DNA of 64,000 bases. Source: Moritella yayanosii (GTDB taxonomy: Bacteria; Pseudomonadota; Gammaproteobacteria; Enterobacterales; Moritellaceae). Made by a program: the position numbers and the translations under genes. The notes beneath the pieces are model-generated. The model searched no databases. It saw only the letters and a program-made list of their open reading frames with translations, and was not told where the DNA came from. Position 1 is the stretch's first letter, and the number at the start of each line of letters is the position of its first letter. Positions 45,816 through 54,975 of this stretch are shown piece by piece. The DNA lies in the NCBI RefSeq assembly GCF_900465055.1, contig NZ_LS483250.1, positions 3,534,001 to 3,598,000 of the forward strand, given 5' to 3'.

Positions 45816-47178
45816 CGTCAAGCAGCCTAGTTCATCACTGTTGTCGGGCTCAGTGTTGGGTTCAATACGGTTATTGGGACTATTGTTATCGATACTGCTA
45901 TCTCTGCCATCAGCACAAGCACAGCAAGTACCAGCCGCTGTTTATAGCCGTTATGTTACCTTAACAACTGCTTTTGCTAAGCTGTCGGCACAGGATGAGC
46001 AGCAAACTAAAGCCAAGGCTGAATCGAATCAGATCTTGATCAACAACATCGCTGACTTTTATCAGCAGCAGCGTGAACACTCGACAGAACGGCAATTGCT
46101 CGCGAGTAATTTACAGCTGCAAGTTCTACTCAGTCAGCAGGACTCTCTGCAAGGTTATGAGCAAAGTTATGAAGTCGTGACTCAGCTATTAAGTTTATCG
46201 CTAGAGCTTGAGCAGCAACTGACATTCCAGCAGTTGGCAGCGCAGTTAGCCGCATCGTTAATACCATCAACGGATGCGAATAAAACCCCAAATATCAAGT
46301 CATGGACGTTGGTTACTCAACACCTTAATGCTTGGTTTAAGCTGGTGGACCAACTTGATGCTAAACAACGTGAAACCTATAAGATCACCAATGCTCAACA
46401 AGCCAGTAATGCCGCGTTATTAGCGCAAGCATATTATTTACAAGACAAGTTAACCGCTGCATTAGCGCCATCAAAACGCGCTTACAAACTTGTGCCTAAA
46501 AATGAATCTTACCTTAAATTATTGTTAGCGTTATTGCAGCGTCTAGAGCAGGATCAGCAGCTTAATAAACACCTTTCAATTGCCGTGGTCGATTTCCCCA
46601 AATCAAAAGATTATTGGGAACGTTTAGCGTATAGCTACCTGGCTTTAGAACAGAATAAATCGGCATTATCGACACTGGCGATCACCCGTAATCAAGGTTT
46701 ACTCACCGCGCAAGGTTATCGGGTATTGGCCTCGTTATATCTACAGCAACAACAGCCTAGATTAGCCGCAGCAGTGTATTTAGAAGGGGCTGAAAAGAAA
46801 TTGTTGCTACAAGATAGCGCTTATTTTAAAGGCTTAAGTAATGCGTGGTTAATGGCGCGTGAACGCAGTAAGGCGCTGGTTGTTTTTTCACAGGCTGCAT
46901 CCGCAGGCATTAAATTAGCCAAACACGATCAACAACAAGCGCAGTTATTGTATTTAGAAGCGCGCTGGTCAGAAGCTGAATCAGCTTATATTGCGTTGTT
47001 GGATCGCCGTGTTGAAAACAAAGATCAAAAGACCTTATTGATGACGGACAAATGGCGCTTTTTATTAGCTGTTAGCCAGATTGAGCAAGGTAAGAAAGCA
47101 CAGGCGAAAGATAATTTACTGCTATTACAGACCAATCAATATCAAGGTTACAGTAAAGGCTGGTTAGCGCAACTGTAG
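45802..47178 (+). CDS. TPR-repeat periplasmic protein of TonB operon
   Basis: A 458-aa secreted helical-repeat protein. The start is TTG 45802, inside the tonB end, with GGAGAA at good spacing; the signal peptide then runs through LLGLLLSILLSLPSAQA (about residue 40). The long Gln/Leu-rich body has tetratricopeptide-like repeats (about 190-440: LLAQAYYLQDKLTAALAPSK, YLALEQNKSALSTLAITRNQ, RVLASLYLQQQQPRLAAAVY). It closes the DUF3450-TtpC-ExbB-ExbD-TonB-TPR operon known in vibrios. A scaffold role for the complex is inferred. Confidence 0.85.
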   Translation: MNLINVKQPSSSLLSGSVLGSIRLLGLLLSILLSLPSAQAQQVPAAVYSRYVTLTTAFAKLSAQDEQQTKAKAESNQILINNIADFYQQQREHSTERQLLASNLQLQVLLSQQDSLQGYEQSYEVVTQLLSLSLELEQQLTFQQLAAQLAASLIPSTDANKTPNIKSWTLVTQHLNAWFKLVDQLDAKQRETYKITNAQQASNAALLAQAYYLQDKLTAALAPSKRAYKLVPKNESYLKLLLALLQRLEQDQQLNKHLSIAVVDFPKSKDYWERLAYSYLALEQNKSALSTLAITRNQGLLTAQGYRVLASLYLQQQQPRLAAAVYLEGAEKKLLLQDSAYFKGLSNAWLMARERSKALVVFSQAASAGIKLAKHDQQQAQLLYLEARWSEAESAYIALLDRRVENKDQKTLLMTDKWRFLLAVSQIEQGKKAQAKDNLLLLQTNQYQGYSKGWLAQL

Positions 47179-47312
47179 GCTTGTTAGCATTTATTACGGT
47201 TGTTTTGGTTTTAAAGCACATACCAATCTCACCTTAACCTAATAATGGCTAGGGCAAGATGATTGAATAGCCTCTATAGTTAAATGATAAAAAATTATAG
47301 AAGGCAACCGTA

Positions 47313-47672
47313 ATGAATCTATCTAATATAGTACAGCGTGGTTGGGATGCCGTTGGTGCAGGTGATTTCGATACCTTAATCAATGATTACACGGATGATA
47401 TGACATTCATCATGCCGGGGCAGGAGGATATTCTCAGGGGACGGCGGACATTTCGTAAAGCGCTAAATAATTTTGGCGGCATGCTGCCACCTGGTTTCGA
47501 AATTACTGAGCTGCGTCAGGTTGAAACTGGCAATGAAGTAGTCTCAATCGTTGAGTGGAAAGCCAATAACATAGAGTTCTCCGCATTATCCGTCTTGTTC
47601 AGATTTGAAGGCGACAAAATCTATGAGGAGCGCTGGTTTGTCGATACCGAGCAATGGAAACGTTTATTCTGA
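47313..47672 (+). CDS. SnoaL-like/NTF2-fold protein
   Basis: A 119-aa single-domain protein with the cone-shaped NTF2/SnoaL-like pattern: VQRGWDAVGAGDFDTLINDY, then DDMTFIMPGQEDILRGRRTF, and FEGDKIYEERWFVDTEQWK at the end. Such proteins include isomerases, cyclases and hydrolases, and many with no known activity. No partner gene is close. Function not assignable. Confidence 0.85.
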   Translation: MNLSNIVQRGWDAVGAGDFDTLINDYTDDMTFIMPGQEDILRGRRTFRKALNNFGGMLPPGFEITELRQVETGNEVVSIVEWKANNIEFSALSVLFRFEGDKIYEERWFVDTEQWKRLF

Positions 47673-47817
47673 ATCGTTGTGTAATATAGCCATAATTTAT
47701 TGTAGAACTGCTATCGATAGTTGACAATTAATAGGGTGATACTCTAATATATTAACTAGTGAACGTGCTTTAGCTCAATGTCTCATAGCTTTAGCGCACA
47801 TTTGGATGATTACCGAA

Positions 47818-48238
47818 TTAAGTACGTTGTTGTCCAGCAAGATGCGCCTCTAACGGCGCATTTTTTGTATTCTTGAGCATGTTTTCATGATTTGAAACCC
47901 ACGCTTTCTTTTTATCTTCTTTCTTATAGCCAGCAGACTTCCGATAGTATCTTGTATTCCAGCGATTATAATCGGATTTGAATTTATTATCGCCACCATG
48001 CTTGAGTGCTTTCTCATACCAATCACTTGCGTTCCCGCTATATGTAGGGCATTTCTTAGGGTGATTTCAAGGCATTGAAGAATAGGATATAAGGCTGCCG
48101 AAATATGCTTATTCCAGTGGTATGCCGCGATTAGATTGTTATTGCTTTCTTTTTGATAATTATTTTGTAACTAGATAATCTATCTTGTGAAATAAACTTT
48201 TCTAATTCAGTGTAGTTTGTCTCATTGATTTTTTTCAT
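47818..48238 (-). pseudogene. Broken Abi-like (abortive infection family) gene
   Basis: Reading the minus strand from ATG 48238 gives MKKINETNYTELEKFISQDR, then LSSYK. After a frame slip near 48165 another frame reads AAYHWNKHISAALYPILQCL followed by EITLRNALHIAG. After a second slip near 48045 comes SDWYEKALKHGGDNKF and a basic C-terminal part ending at 47818. Together this has the layout of Abi-family proteins (LxxYxxxxG..., AYxWNxxLSxALYxxLQxLEVxLRNAxH...). Two frameshifts make it inactive. Its last bases include a terminator-like hairpin. It may be the relic of a phage-defence gene that sat between the TonB operon and yheS. Confidence 0.6.
47840..47868 (+). terminator. Terminator-like hairpin
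   Basis: ATGCGCC pairs with GGCGCAT (47842-47861) around TCTAAC, followed by six T. On the plus strand; probably ends transcription of the SnoaL-like gene, though it lies about 170 bases downstream. Confidence 0.75.
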
Positions 48239-48342
48239 ATGGAATATTATTGATGCAATTAAGTCATTAATGACTATTGTGGGTGTGTTTTGTTAAAAAT
48301 AACTAGAGGCTGATACCAGTTCAACCTCTACTCACATATCGT

Positions 48343-50256
48343 TTAAGCTTGTTCGCTTGCTTCGATCATTTCTTCAAGTTGTTCGTTCAAGTCCATCCAG
48401 GTGGTTTCAGCGTCTTCAATCGCCACAACAAACTTCGCTTGCTCACCTAATGCGGTTTTTAGCTTAGCTTTGTTTTGATCTTCATAAATACTGGTTTCAC
48501 TGAGTTGTGTTTCAACGGCGGTCAGCTTGTCACCTAAGGTTTCTAGCTGCTTGTCGATTTTTTCAATGTGCTTGCGTACTGGCTGCGTTAGCTTACGTAA
48601 TTCAGCCGCTTTACGCTTTTGATCTTTCTTCGCTTGGGCACTGTTCGCTCCGGTATTGATCACTTGTGTGGCTTGCTTTTCCACTTTTTGTTGTTCGCTT
48701 AACCAGCGATGGTAATCATCGAGATCACCATCAAAGGGTAATACCTTCTTATCGTGTACCAAATACAGCTCATCGGTAGTAGAGCGTAATAAGTGGCGAT
48801 CGTGGGATATCACAACCATTGCGCCTTCAAAGCCTTGTAGGGCGACTGACAGCGCGTGACGCATTTCTAAATCCAAATGGTTGGTTGGTTCATCAAGCAA
48901 TAATAGGTTGGGTTTTTGCCATACGATCAGCGCTAATACCAAACGGGCTTTTTCACCACCCGAGAAGGGACGCACAATATCTAACGCTTTTTCACCGATG
49001 AAACCAAAACCACCTAAGTATTTACGCAGTTCTAACTCGGTTTTATCCGGAGCCAAACGTACCAAGTGTTGTAATGGGGTATCGTCTAAGCGTAAGAATT
49101 CTAATTGGTGCTGGGCAAAATAACCCACTTTCGAATTGGGATTAACTTCGAGTTTACCCGTTAACGGCTCGATCTCACCGGCGAGTAATTTGATCAGGGT
49201 TGATTTACCGGCGCCATTACGCCCTAATAAACCAATGCGACTACCCGGGACCAGATTCAACTTAATGTTATCTAGAATTAAGTTATCGTCATAACCCGCG
49301 CACACGTTTTCCATGGTTAATAATGGCATTGGCAGGGCGTCAGGTGTTAAGAAACTAAAGTTAAATTGCGAATCTACATTGGCCGCCGAAATAAGTTCCA
49401 TACGCTCCATCGCTTTAATACGACTCTGTGCTTGTTTGGCTTTTGACGCTTTGTAACGGAAACGATCGATGTAGCTTTGCATGTGGGCAACTTCACGCTG
49501 TTGTTTCTCATATATAGATTGCTGTTGTGATAGTTTTTCGGCACGTTGTTTTTCGAACGAGGTGTAGTCACCTGTGTATTCATTCAGTTTTTGGTCTTCA
49601 ACGTGAATGATCTTGGTAATAATGGCATCGAGGAAATCACGATCATGTGAGATCAGCATTAAGGTACCGTCATACTGTTTTAACCATTTTTCTAACCAAA
49701 TAACCGCATCTAAATCTAAGTGGTTGGTTGGTTCATCCAGTAGCAATAAGTCAGAACGGCATAATAGTGCTTGGGCTAGGTTTAAGCGCATCCGCCAACC
49801 ACCCGAGAAACTTTGTACTGACAGTTGCTGTTTGTCTTCGGTAAAACCTAAACCGGATAATAACTCAGAACAACGGGCGTTAATGCTATAAGCACCAATC
49901 GCATCAAGTTTACCGTGGATCTCTGCAATTTTATTGCCGTTATCCGCCGCTTCTGCTTGTGCAAGTTCTGCTTCTAGTTGCCGGAAACCGGTATCGCCAT
50001 CCAGTACATAATCATGGGCGCTACGATCGAGAGCCGGCGTTTCCTGTTTTACGCTCGATACTAGCCAGCTGCTTGGATAGGTAAGGCTGCCGTTATCCAA
50101 ACTAATTTCATGGCGAATAAGGGCAAATAGACTGGATTTACCACAGCCATTTTTACCGACTAAACCAACCTTTTGACCTGGGTTGATTTTGGCACTGGTG
50201 TTCGTAATAAGTGGCTTACCACCACGCAGAAGTTCAATATCGCTAGCTATGATCAT
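48343..50256 (-). CDS. yheS: ABC-F family ATPase YheS
   Basis: Soluble two-domain ATPase of 637 aa of the ABC-F group, which act on ribosomes. Walker A motifs: GLVGKNGCGKSSLF (about residue 32) and GLLGRNGAGKSTLIK (about 345). Signature SFSGGWRMRLNLAQ and PFSGGEKARLVLAL, with Walker B LLLLDEPTNHLDLD in both halves. The inter-domain linker and a charged C-terminal coiled coil (QVINTGANSAQAKKDQKRKA onward) are present. In Escherichia yheS is near slyX-slyD-yheV; the same holds here. Not a membrane transporter, as no transmembrane helix is present. Confidence 0.95.
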   Translation of the reverse strand: MIIASDIELLRGGKPLITNTSAKINPGQKVGLVGKNGCGKSSLFALIRHEISLDNGSLTYPSSWLVSSVKQETPALDRSAHDYVLDGDTGFRQLEAELAQAEAADNGNKIAEIHGKLDAIGAYSINARCSELLSGLGFTEDKQQLSVQSFSGGWRMRLNLAQALLCRSDLLLLDEPTNHLDLDAVIWLEKWLKQYDGTLMLISHDRDFLDAIITKIIHVEDQKLNEYTGDYTSFEKQRAEKLSQQQSIYEKQQREVAHMQSYIDRFRYKASKAKQAQSRIKAMERMELISAANVDSQFNFSFLTPDALPMPLLTMENVCAGYDDNLILDNIKLNLVPGSRIGLLGRNGAGKSTLIKLLAGEIEPLTGKLEVNPNSKVGYFAQHQLEFLRLDDTPLQHLVRLAPDKTELELRKYLGGFGFIGEKALDIVRPFSGGEKARLVLALIVWQKPNLLLLDEPTNHLDLEMRHALSVALQGFEGAMVVISHDRHLLRSTTDELYLVHDKKVLPFDGDLDDYHRWLSEQQKVEKQATQVINTGANSAQAKKDQKRKAAELRKLTQPVRKHIEKIDKQLETLGDKLTAVETQLSETSIYEDQNKAKLKTALGEQAKFVVAIEDAETTWMDLNEQLEEMIEASEQA

Positions 50257-50445
50257 ATGAGGGCTATTAGTAACTATAATTGCGGCGATGTTAGCTGATT
50301 TACGCGCAGTTTAAAATGTTAAACTTTGAAATTTGTACCAAGAATAAAGTACACTCATGGTTAAACGATGGTAATAGGCCAAAAATTGGCAATGATTTGC
50401 CGATGATTTAAGTTCACTAACATCGTAAATGACTGGGAGGTTGCA

Positions 50446-50649
50446 GTGGTTGAATGGAAGAAAAAACGCTTTGTCGCCGGTGCTAAGTGCCCGACGTGCA
50501 ATGAAATAGATGTGATCCAGCTATTTCAAGTGAATGAGGTAGAAACAATTGAATGTGTCAGTTGTGGCTATACGCAAGCGCAAGCCGATGGAGAGGTGAG
50601 TACCGCCACCCGCGATTTTGAACAAATGATAGGTGTCTTTAAACCATAA
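50446..50649 (+). CDS. yheV: YheV family putative metal-binding protein
   Basis: A 67-aa cytosolic protein with two CXXC pairs (CPTCNE and CVSCGY) forming a likely zinc ribbon. GTG 50446 follows GGGAGG. YheV (DUF2387) is encoded by slyD in many gammaproteobacteria, as here. Function unknown. Confidence 0.92.
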   Translation: MVEWKKKRFVAGAKCPTCNEIDVIQLFQVNEVETIECVSCGYTQAQADGEVSTATRDFEQMIGVFKP

Positions 50650-50705
50650 TTTTAGATTGGTTTAAGGAGCACTAAAGACAGTTAATTAGCATTAAGAGAA
50701 TAAAT

Positions 50706-51284
50706 ATGTTTATTGAAGCAAACTCAGTAGTAGTACTACACTTCGCAGTAACAGACGATAAAGGCGAACTTATCGATGATACGCGTGATTCATCACCACT
50801 GGAATTCTTAATGGGTTCTGGTTACCTGGTTCCGGGTCTTGAAGTTGAATTAGAAGGCCTAGCAGTAGGTAACGAATTTGACGTGACAATTCAACCTGAA
50901 CAAGGTTATGGCATCTACGATCCTGACCTTGTTCAAGAAGTACCTGCTGAGTTATTCGACGGTGTTGAAGGTGTTGAACCGGGTATGGCATTCAGTGCAG
51001 ATACTGATGCGGGTCACCGCACTGTTATCGTCACTAGTATTGAAGATGATATCATTATTGTTGATGCTAACCACCCGTTTGCAGGTCGTACGCTGCAGTT
51101 TAACGGTGAAGTTATCGGTATTCGTGAAGCGACAGAAGAAGAACTAGAGCACGGCCATATCCACGGTGCTGGCGGTTGTGGTCATGACCATGGACACGAC
51201 CATGATCATGAAGGTGGCTGTTGTGGTTCTGAAGAACCAAAAAAAGAGAAAAAAGACGGTTGCTGCGGTGGCGGTTGTCACTAG
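50706..51284 (+). CDS. slyD: FKBP-type peptidyl-prolyl isomerase SlyD
   Basis: Cytosolic chaperone and proline isomerase, 192 aa, also a metallochaperone for nickel enzymes in the family. FKBP domain with insert-in-flap: VTDDKGELIDDTRDSSPLEFLMGSG, then FDVTIQPEQGYGIYDPDLVQ. The C-terminus is very rich in His and Cys (GHDHGHDHDHEGGCCGSEEP, and a final CCGGGCH), the metal-binding tail. It begins 56 bases after yheV and ends at a strong terminator. Confidence 0.96.
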   Translation: MFIEANSVVVLHFAVTDDKGELIDDTRDSSPLEFLMGSGYLVPGLEVELEGLAVGNEFDVTIQPEQGYGIYDPDLVQEVPAELFDGVEGVEPGMAFSADTDAGHRTVIVTSIEDDIIIVDANHPFAGRTLQFNGEVIGIREATEEELEHGHIHGAGGCGHDHGHDHDHEGGCCGSEEPKKEKKDGCCGGGCH

Positions 51285-51324
51285 TCATTAATCATGAGTT
51301 AGTAACATCGATTTAATGAAAGCA

Positions 51325-51357
51325 AAATGCCAGTTATCGTGACTGGCATTTTTATTT
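51325..51357 (+). terminator. Terminator of slyD
   Basis: AATGCCAGT pairs with ACTGGCATT around ATCGTG, then TTTATTT. Lies between the converging slyD and slyX genes. Confidence 0.88.
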
Positions 51358-51435
51358 AGAGTACAGCATTTACGCTAGCTCTTTACGGTAAGTCATCTGC
51401 CAGTGGCAATGACACAGATGTCGAGACTGAGTCGC

Positions 51436-51657
51436 TTAATAATGCGGTGGTGGTGTCTCATCCGCTTCGCTTGCTAGACCACTGCCCACTTGCATGGTTT
51501 TGATGCGACTAATTAAAAAAGTTAGCTGCACTTTCTGGTCTTCCAGTCGTTTTTGCTGATCAATAATGGCATCATTTAATTGTTCGATAGTATCGTCCTG
51601 AAAACTCAGTTTCATTTCTAAGTTTTCAACACGTTCTTCTAAGTGCTGAATTTCCAT
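51436..51657 (-). CDS. slyX: SlyX protein
   Basis: Small coiled-coil protein of 73 aa. EIQHLEERVENLEMKLSFQDDTI and ALNDAII-like LNDAIIDQQKRLEDQK heptads, then a final DETPPPHY that is the family hallmark. Divergent from fkpA, convergent with slyD, the usual cluster. Function not established. Confidence 0.95.
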   Translation of the reverse strand: MEIQHLEERVENLEMKLSFQDDTIEQLNDAIIDQQKRLEDQKVQLTFLISRIKTMQVGSGLASEADETPPPHY

Positions 51658-51913
51658 GTTTTTTCCGCTATAGCTATAATCTATTGAATTAAGCTTAACA
51701 TGTTATGTCGATTTATTTGAGCTGAAATACTAGCCGAGATAGGATGTAAAACTAAGTAAAGTAGAGTGAATTATCATTTTTAGTATTTATAGTGGTTAAT
51801 ATCTTGTATGGAAGCATCAAATAGTTATGATAATACTACTAATGTAGTTTGGGTATAAGTAACTTAGCACGTAGTTGTGGAATTACACGGCATTATTTTA
51901 ATTAGGTATTTCG

Positions 51914-52660
51914 ATGAAAAAATTTTTTAAAGTAACGATACTCGCTTCAGCGGTATCTCTATTAGCGGCATGTGGTCAAGAAACTCCAGAAGCACCTGCA
52001 GCAAAAGTAACAGACATTAAAACATATTCTGAAGATCAACAAGCGGCTTATGCAATCGGTTCAATCGTTGCACGCAACTTGGTTGCCCCTCTTAAGCGTC
52101 AAGAAGAGCTAGGCGCACCATTAGATAAGGACATTATCGTCCAAGGTATTACCGATGCGTTAAATGAATCAACGCAGTTATCTGATGAAGAGCTACAAGC
52201 TGTATTAAAATCGTATGACGAAAAAATGAATACGCTTTCAACGGATGCGGCACGTATTGAAGGTGAAAAACTGGAAGCTGAAGCCGCTAGTTTCTTTGCT
52301 GAAAATGGCAAGAAAGAAGGTATTACAACGACCGATTCAGGTCTTCAATATGAAGTGCTTACGGCTGGTGAAGGTGAACTTGCATCGCCAGATGATACCG
52401 TAACTGTGCATTACACGGGTACATTATTAGACGGTTCGGTATTTGATAGTTCTGTCGAACGTGGCGAACCAGCAACATTTGCACTTAATCGTGTGATCCC
52501 TGGTTGGACTGAAGGTGTTTCACTCATGAATGTGGGCAGCAAGTATAAATTATACATCCCATCTGAGCTAGGTTATGGCGCACAAGGTGCGGGTGCAGAT
52601 ATCCCACCAAATTCTACATTGGTATTTGAAGTTGAATTGATTGAAATTGCGGGACAATAA
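51914..52660 (+). CDS. fkpA: FKBP-type peptidyl-prolyl isomerase FkpA
   Basis: A 248-aa envelope chaperone. Signal ends at a possible lipobox (LLAAC, Cys20), so it may be a lipoprotein, unlike Escherichia FkpA. N-terminal dimerisation helices (about 40-125), then a canonical FKBP domain (about 140-246): VTVHYTGTLLDGSVFDSS, ERGEPATFALNRVIPGWTEG and YIPSELGYGAQGAG. The active-site residues are present. Divergent from slyX. A GTAGTTTGGGTATA sequence near 51844 resembles one end of the MITE. Confidence 0.95.
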   Translation: MKKFFKVTILASAVSLLAACGQETPEAPAAKVTDIKTYSEDQQAAYAIGSIVARNLVAPLKRQEELGAPLDKDIIVQGITDALNESTQLSDEELQAVLKSYDEKMNTLSTDAARIEGEKLEAEAASFFAENGKKEGITTTDSGLQYEVLTAGEGELASPDDTVTVHYTGTLLDGSVFDSSVERGEPATFALNRVIPGWTEGVSLMNVGSKYKLYIPSELGYGAQGAGADIPPNSTLVFEVELIEIAGQ

Positions 52661-52692
52661 AAATAATTAAACGTTTTGTGCGCGATTTTATC

Positions 52693-52731
52693 AAAACCCA
52701 TTCATATTAATCGTGTGAATGGGTTTTTATT
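52693..52731 (+). terminator. Terminator of fkpA
   Basis: AAACCCATTCA pairs with TGAATGGGTTT, loop about 10 bases, then TTATT. Confidence 0.88.
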
Positions 52732-52786
52732 AGCCGTCTATTTATTTGCACATGGATACTTATTCTATACTCTTTTATTCTGGTCG

Positions 52787-53275
52787 TTATTCTGCACCGA
52801 CAACTTCGCGGTGATAGGTTGCTAGGGTATATAGCAGTTGATCTTCTAATTCAAAACGCTGTTCTAATAGTTCGCCTACTTTCGACATATCATTATCTAA
52901 AGACATGATTAATGCATCGTCATCTTTATTGCCTTCAGCATATTTATCGTTGAACTCAACCAGTGCTTCGGTTGTTAATACGATCTGCGGTTGGATTTCT
53001 TGCGCAAGTTTCAGACTTTGGGTGCTGTACTCGGCACATTGAGAGACGATTTGATCGTAAACTTCAAAATGACCAGTTGATAGATAATCGATTAAAATTT
53101 GGCAAAAGGCTTGTAATTCATCTTTACTGGGTAGTGCGGCGGTTTTTTCAAATGGGGGTAAGCCTTCGAGTTTGCAATAATCGACAATCAATTCTTGTCG
53201 CTCTTCGAGCCAATGATCAATAGCGTTGTGCGTACCGCCCCAAGCTTGTTGCGCTTGTTCTAATTTGGTTAACAT
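52787..53275 (-). CDS. rsd: Anti-sigma-70 factor Rsd/AlgQ
   Basis: Cytosolic helical-bundle protein of 162 aa that in Escherichia binds the sigma-70 region 4 in stationary phase, freeing core polymerase for other sigma factors, and also stimulates SpoT. LEQAQQAWGGTHNAIDHWLEERQ is the family signature; LIDYLSTGHFEVYDQIV follows. Start ATG 53275 follows GGAG. It is divergent from hemE with a 506-base gap; in Escherichia rsd, nudC and hemE are neighbours but nudC is missing here. Confidence 0.92.
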   Translation of the reverse strand: MLTKLEQAQQAWGGTHNAIDHWLEERQELIVDYCKLEGLPPFEKTAALPSKDELQAFCQILIDYLSTGHFEVYDQIVSQCAEYSTQSLKLAQEIQPQIVLTTEALVEFNDKYAEGNKDDDALIMSLDNDMSKVGELLEQRFELEDQLLYTLATYHREVVGAE

Positions 53276-53781
53276 ATGACTTACTCCATGTACCCTTAAA
53301 AACTAAGGTGTCCTATTACTAAATTTTTTACCGTAAAACGTCAACACTATTTTATCTGGTCAAACCTGATTAATTAGTGCCGCAATAACAGATATGTCTG
53401 CTAAAGCATGGCTACGAATTGAAAACTGTTGTAGGTCTAATAATAGCATATAAGTGTTTGTTATTTTTTGATTTTTGATTTTGTTCGTTAGGCTTGTTAA
53501 ATAATTGTGATTGATGTCTCTGATTCAGTTATTGTGAATTGTGCAAATTAGTTACCTAACTACAAATGGTCTGAGATTGGCGTGTTGCTGACGTTGCAAA
53601 TTTGTTGTTTTTTTATCCGCTAACGTGTCAATTCTGGTGTGTTATTTTGTATTTTGGCGACGAATGCCGTGTTGGAATCAACTTGTGGTTAAATTAACCA
53701 TGAAAGTGGTGTCAGATATTTTGTCAATTGTTGAATAATGTTACAATCACGGCATATTAGAGCCGCAATTCAGGAAAGGAT
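53276..53781. other. Intergenic gap between rsd and hemE
   Basis: About 500 bases without a supported gene on either strand. The stretch is A+T-rich with several T runs (53460-53480, 53595-53620). TTGTCA and TACAAT near 53720-53750 may be the hemE promoter, though the 15-base spacing is short. In Escherichia the nudC gene lies in this position; I see no remnant of it. Confidence 0.5.
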
Positions 53782-54846
53782 ATGAGCGAGTTAAAGAATG
53801 ATCGTTATTTACGTGCGTTAGCCAAAGAATCGGTAGACCAAACACCAGTATGGATGATGCGTCAAGCAGGTCGTTATTTACCAGAATATAAAGCAACGCG
53901 CGCTGAAGCGGGTGACTTTATGTCGCTGTGTAAAAATGCAGAACTTGCTTGTGAAGTAACGTTACAACCATTACGCCGTTTTCCACTTGATGCGGCTATT
54001 CTGTTTTCTGATATCTTAACTATCCCCGATGCGATGGGGTTAGGTTTGTATTTCTCAGAAGGTGAAGGCCCTAAATTTGAGCGTCCGATCACGTGTAAAG
54101 CAGACGTTGATAAAATCGGCATGCCAGATCCAGAAGGCGAATTACAATATGTGATGAATGCAGTGCGTACTATTCGTAAAAACTTGGATGGTTCAGTGCC
54201 GTTAATTGGTTTTTCTGGTAGCCCATGGACGTTAGCAACTTATATGGTTGAAGGTAGCGGTACTAAAACCTTCACTAAAATTAAGAAAATGGCATTTTGT
54301 GAACCACAAACGTTACACTTATTATTAGATAAGTTAGCCGATTCTGTTATTTCTTACCTGAATGCGCAAATTGCTGCGGGTGCACAATCTGTGATGGTAT
54401 TTGATACTTGGGGTGGGGTATTGTCACCACGTGATTACAAAGACTTCTCACTGCAGTATATGCACAAGATTGTTGATGGCTTAACGCGTTTCAACGATGG
54501 CCGTAAAGTACCGGTTACTTTGTTTACCAAGAACGGTGGTCAATGGATCGAGCAGATCGCGGCAACAGGTTGTGATGCGATTGGTTTAGATTGGACCATT
54601 GATATTGCTGAAGCTAAAGCACGTGTTGGTGATAAAGTTGCGCTGCAAGGTAACATGGACCCTTCAATGCTGTATGCTTCGCCAGAACGTATTCGTGAAG
54701 AAGTAAGCACGATCTTAGCTGGTTTTGGTACAGGCAATGGCCACGTGATGAATTTAGGTCACGGTATCCATTTAGATGTGGAACCTGAAAAAGCAGGTGT
54801 ATTCATCGACGCAGTGGGTGAATTAAGTAAGCAATACCATAAATAG
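53782..54846 (+). CDS. hemE: Uroporphyrinogen decarboxylase
   Basis: Cytosolic haem-pathway enzyme of 354 aa that removes four acetate carboxyls from uroporphyrinogen III. Signature [15 protein letters not shown] with the conserved Arg near residue 32, [16 protein letters not shown] with catalytic Asp, and [16 protein letters not shown]. End block [21 protein letters not shown] is standard. AGGAAAGG precedes ATG 53782. Length is normal. Confidence 0.98.
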   Translation: MSELKNDRYLRALAKESVDQTPVWMMRQAGRYLPEYKATRAEAGDFMSLCKNAELACEVTLQPLRRFPLDAAILFSDILTIPDAMGLGLYFSEGEGPKFERPITCKADVDKIGMPDPEGELQYVMNAVRTIRKNLDGSVPLIGFSGSPWTLATYMVEGSGTKTFTKIKKMAFCEPQTLHLLLDKLADSVISYLNAQIAAGAQSVMVFDTWGGVLSPRDYKDFSLQYMHKIVDGLTRFNDGRKVPVTLFTKNGGQWIEQIAATGCDAIGLDWTIDIAEAKARVGDKVALQGNMDPSMLYASPERIREEVSTILAGFGTGNGHVMNLGHGIHLDVEPEKAGVFIDAVGELSKQYHK

Positions 54847-54895
54847 GCGCAGGCTTAGTACGGTAGCGATAGCTTAATACTATAAATACCAACAA

Positions 54896-54925
54896 AAACG
54901 GCGTCTATTTGCATAGACGCCGTTT
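54896..54925. terminator. Bidirectional terminator between hemE and bamD
   Basis: AAACGGCGTCTAT pairs perfectly with ATAGACGCCGTTT (13 bp) with a TTGC loop, A-rich before and T-rich after. Confidence 0.92.
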
Positions 54926-54975
54926 GTTTATATTTTATTTTTAGCGATAATAATCATCGTGAGATGTACTAAGAA

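Noticed and set aside
51844-51857. GTAGTTTGGGTATA resembling the right end of the MITE
   Set aside because: Only 13 of 14 bases of one end match; no second end or interior is found, so a chance match is possible.
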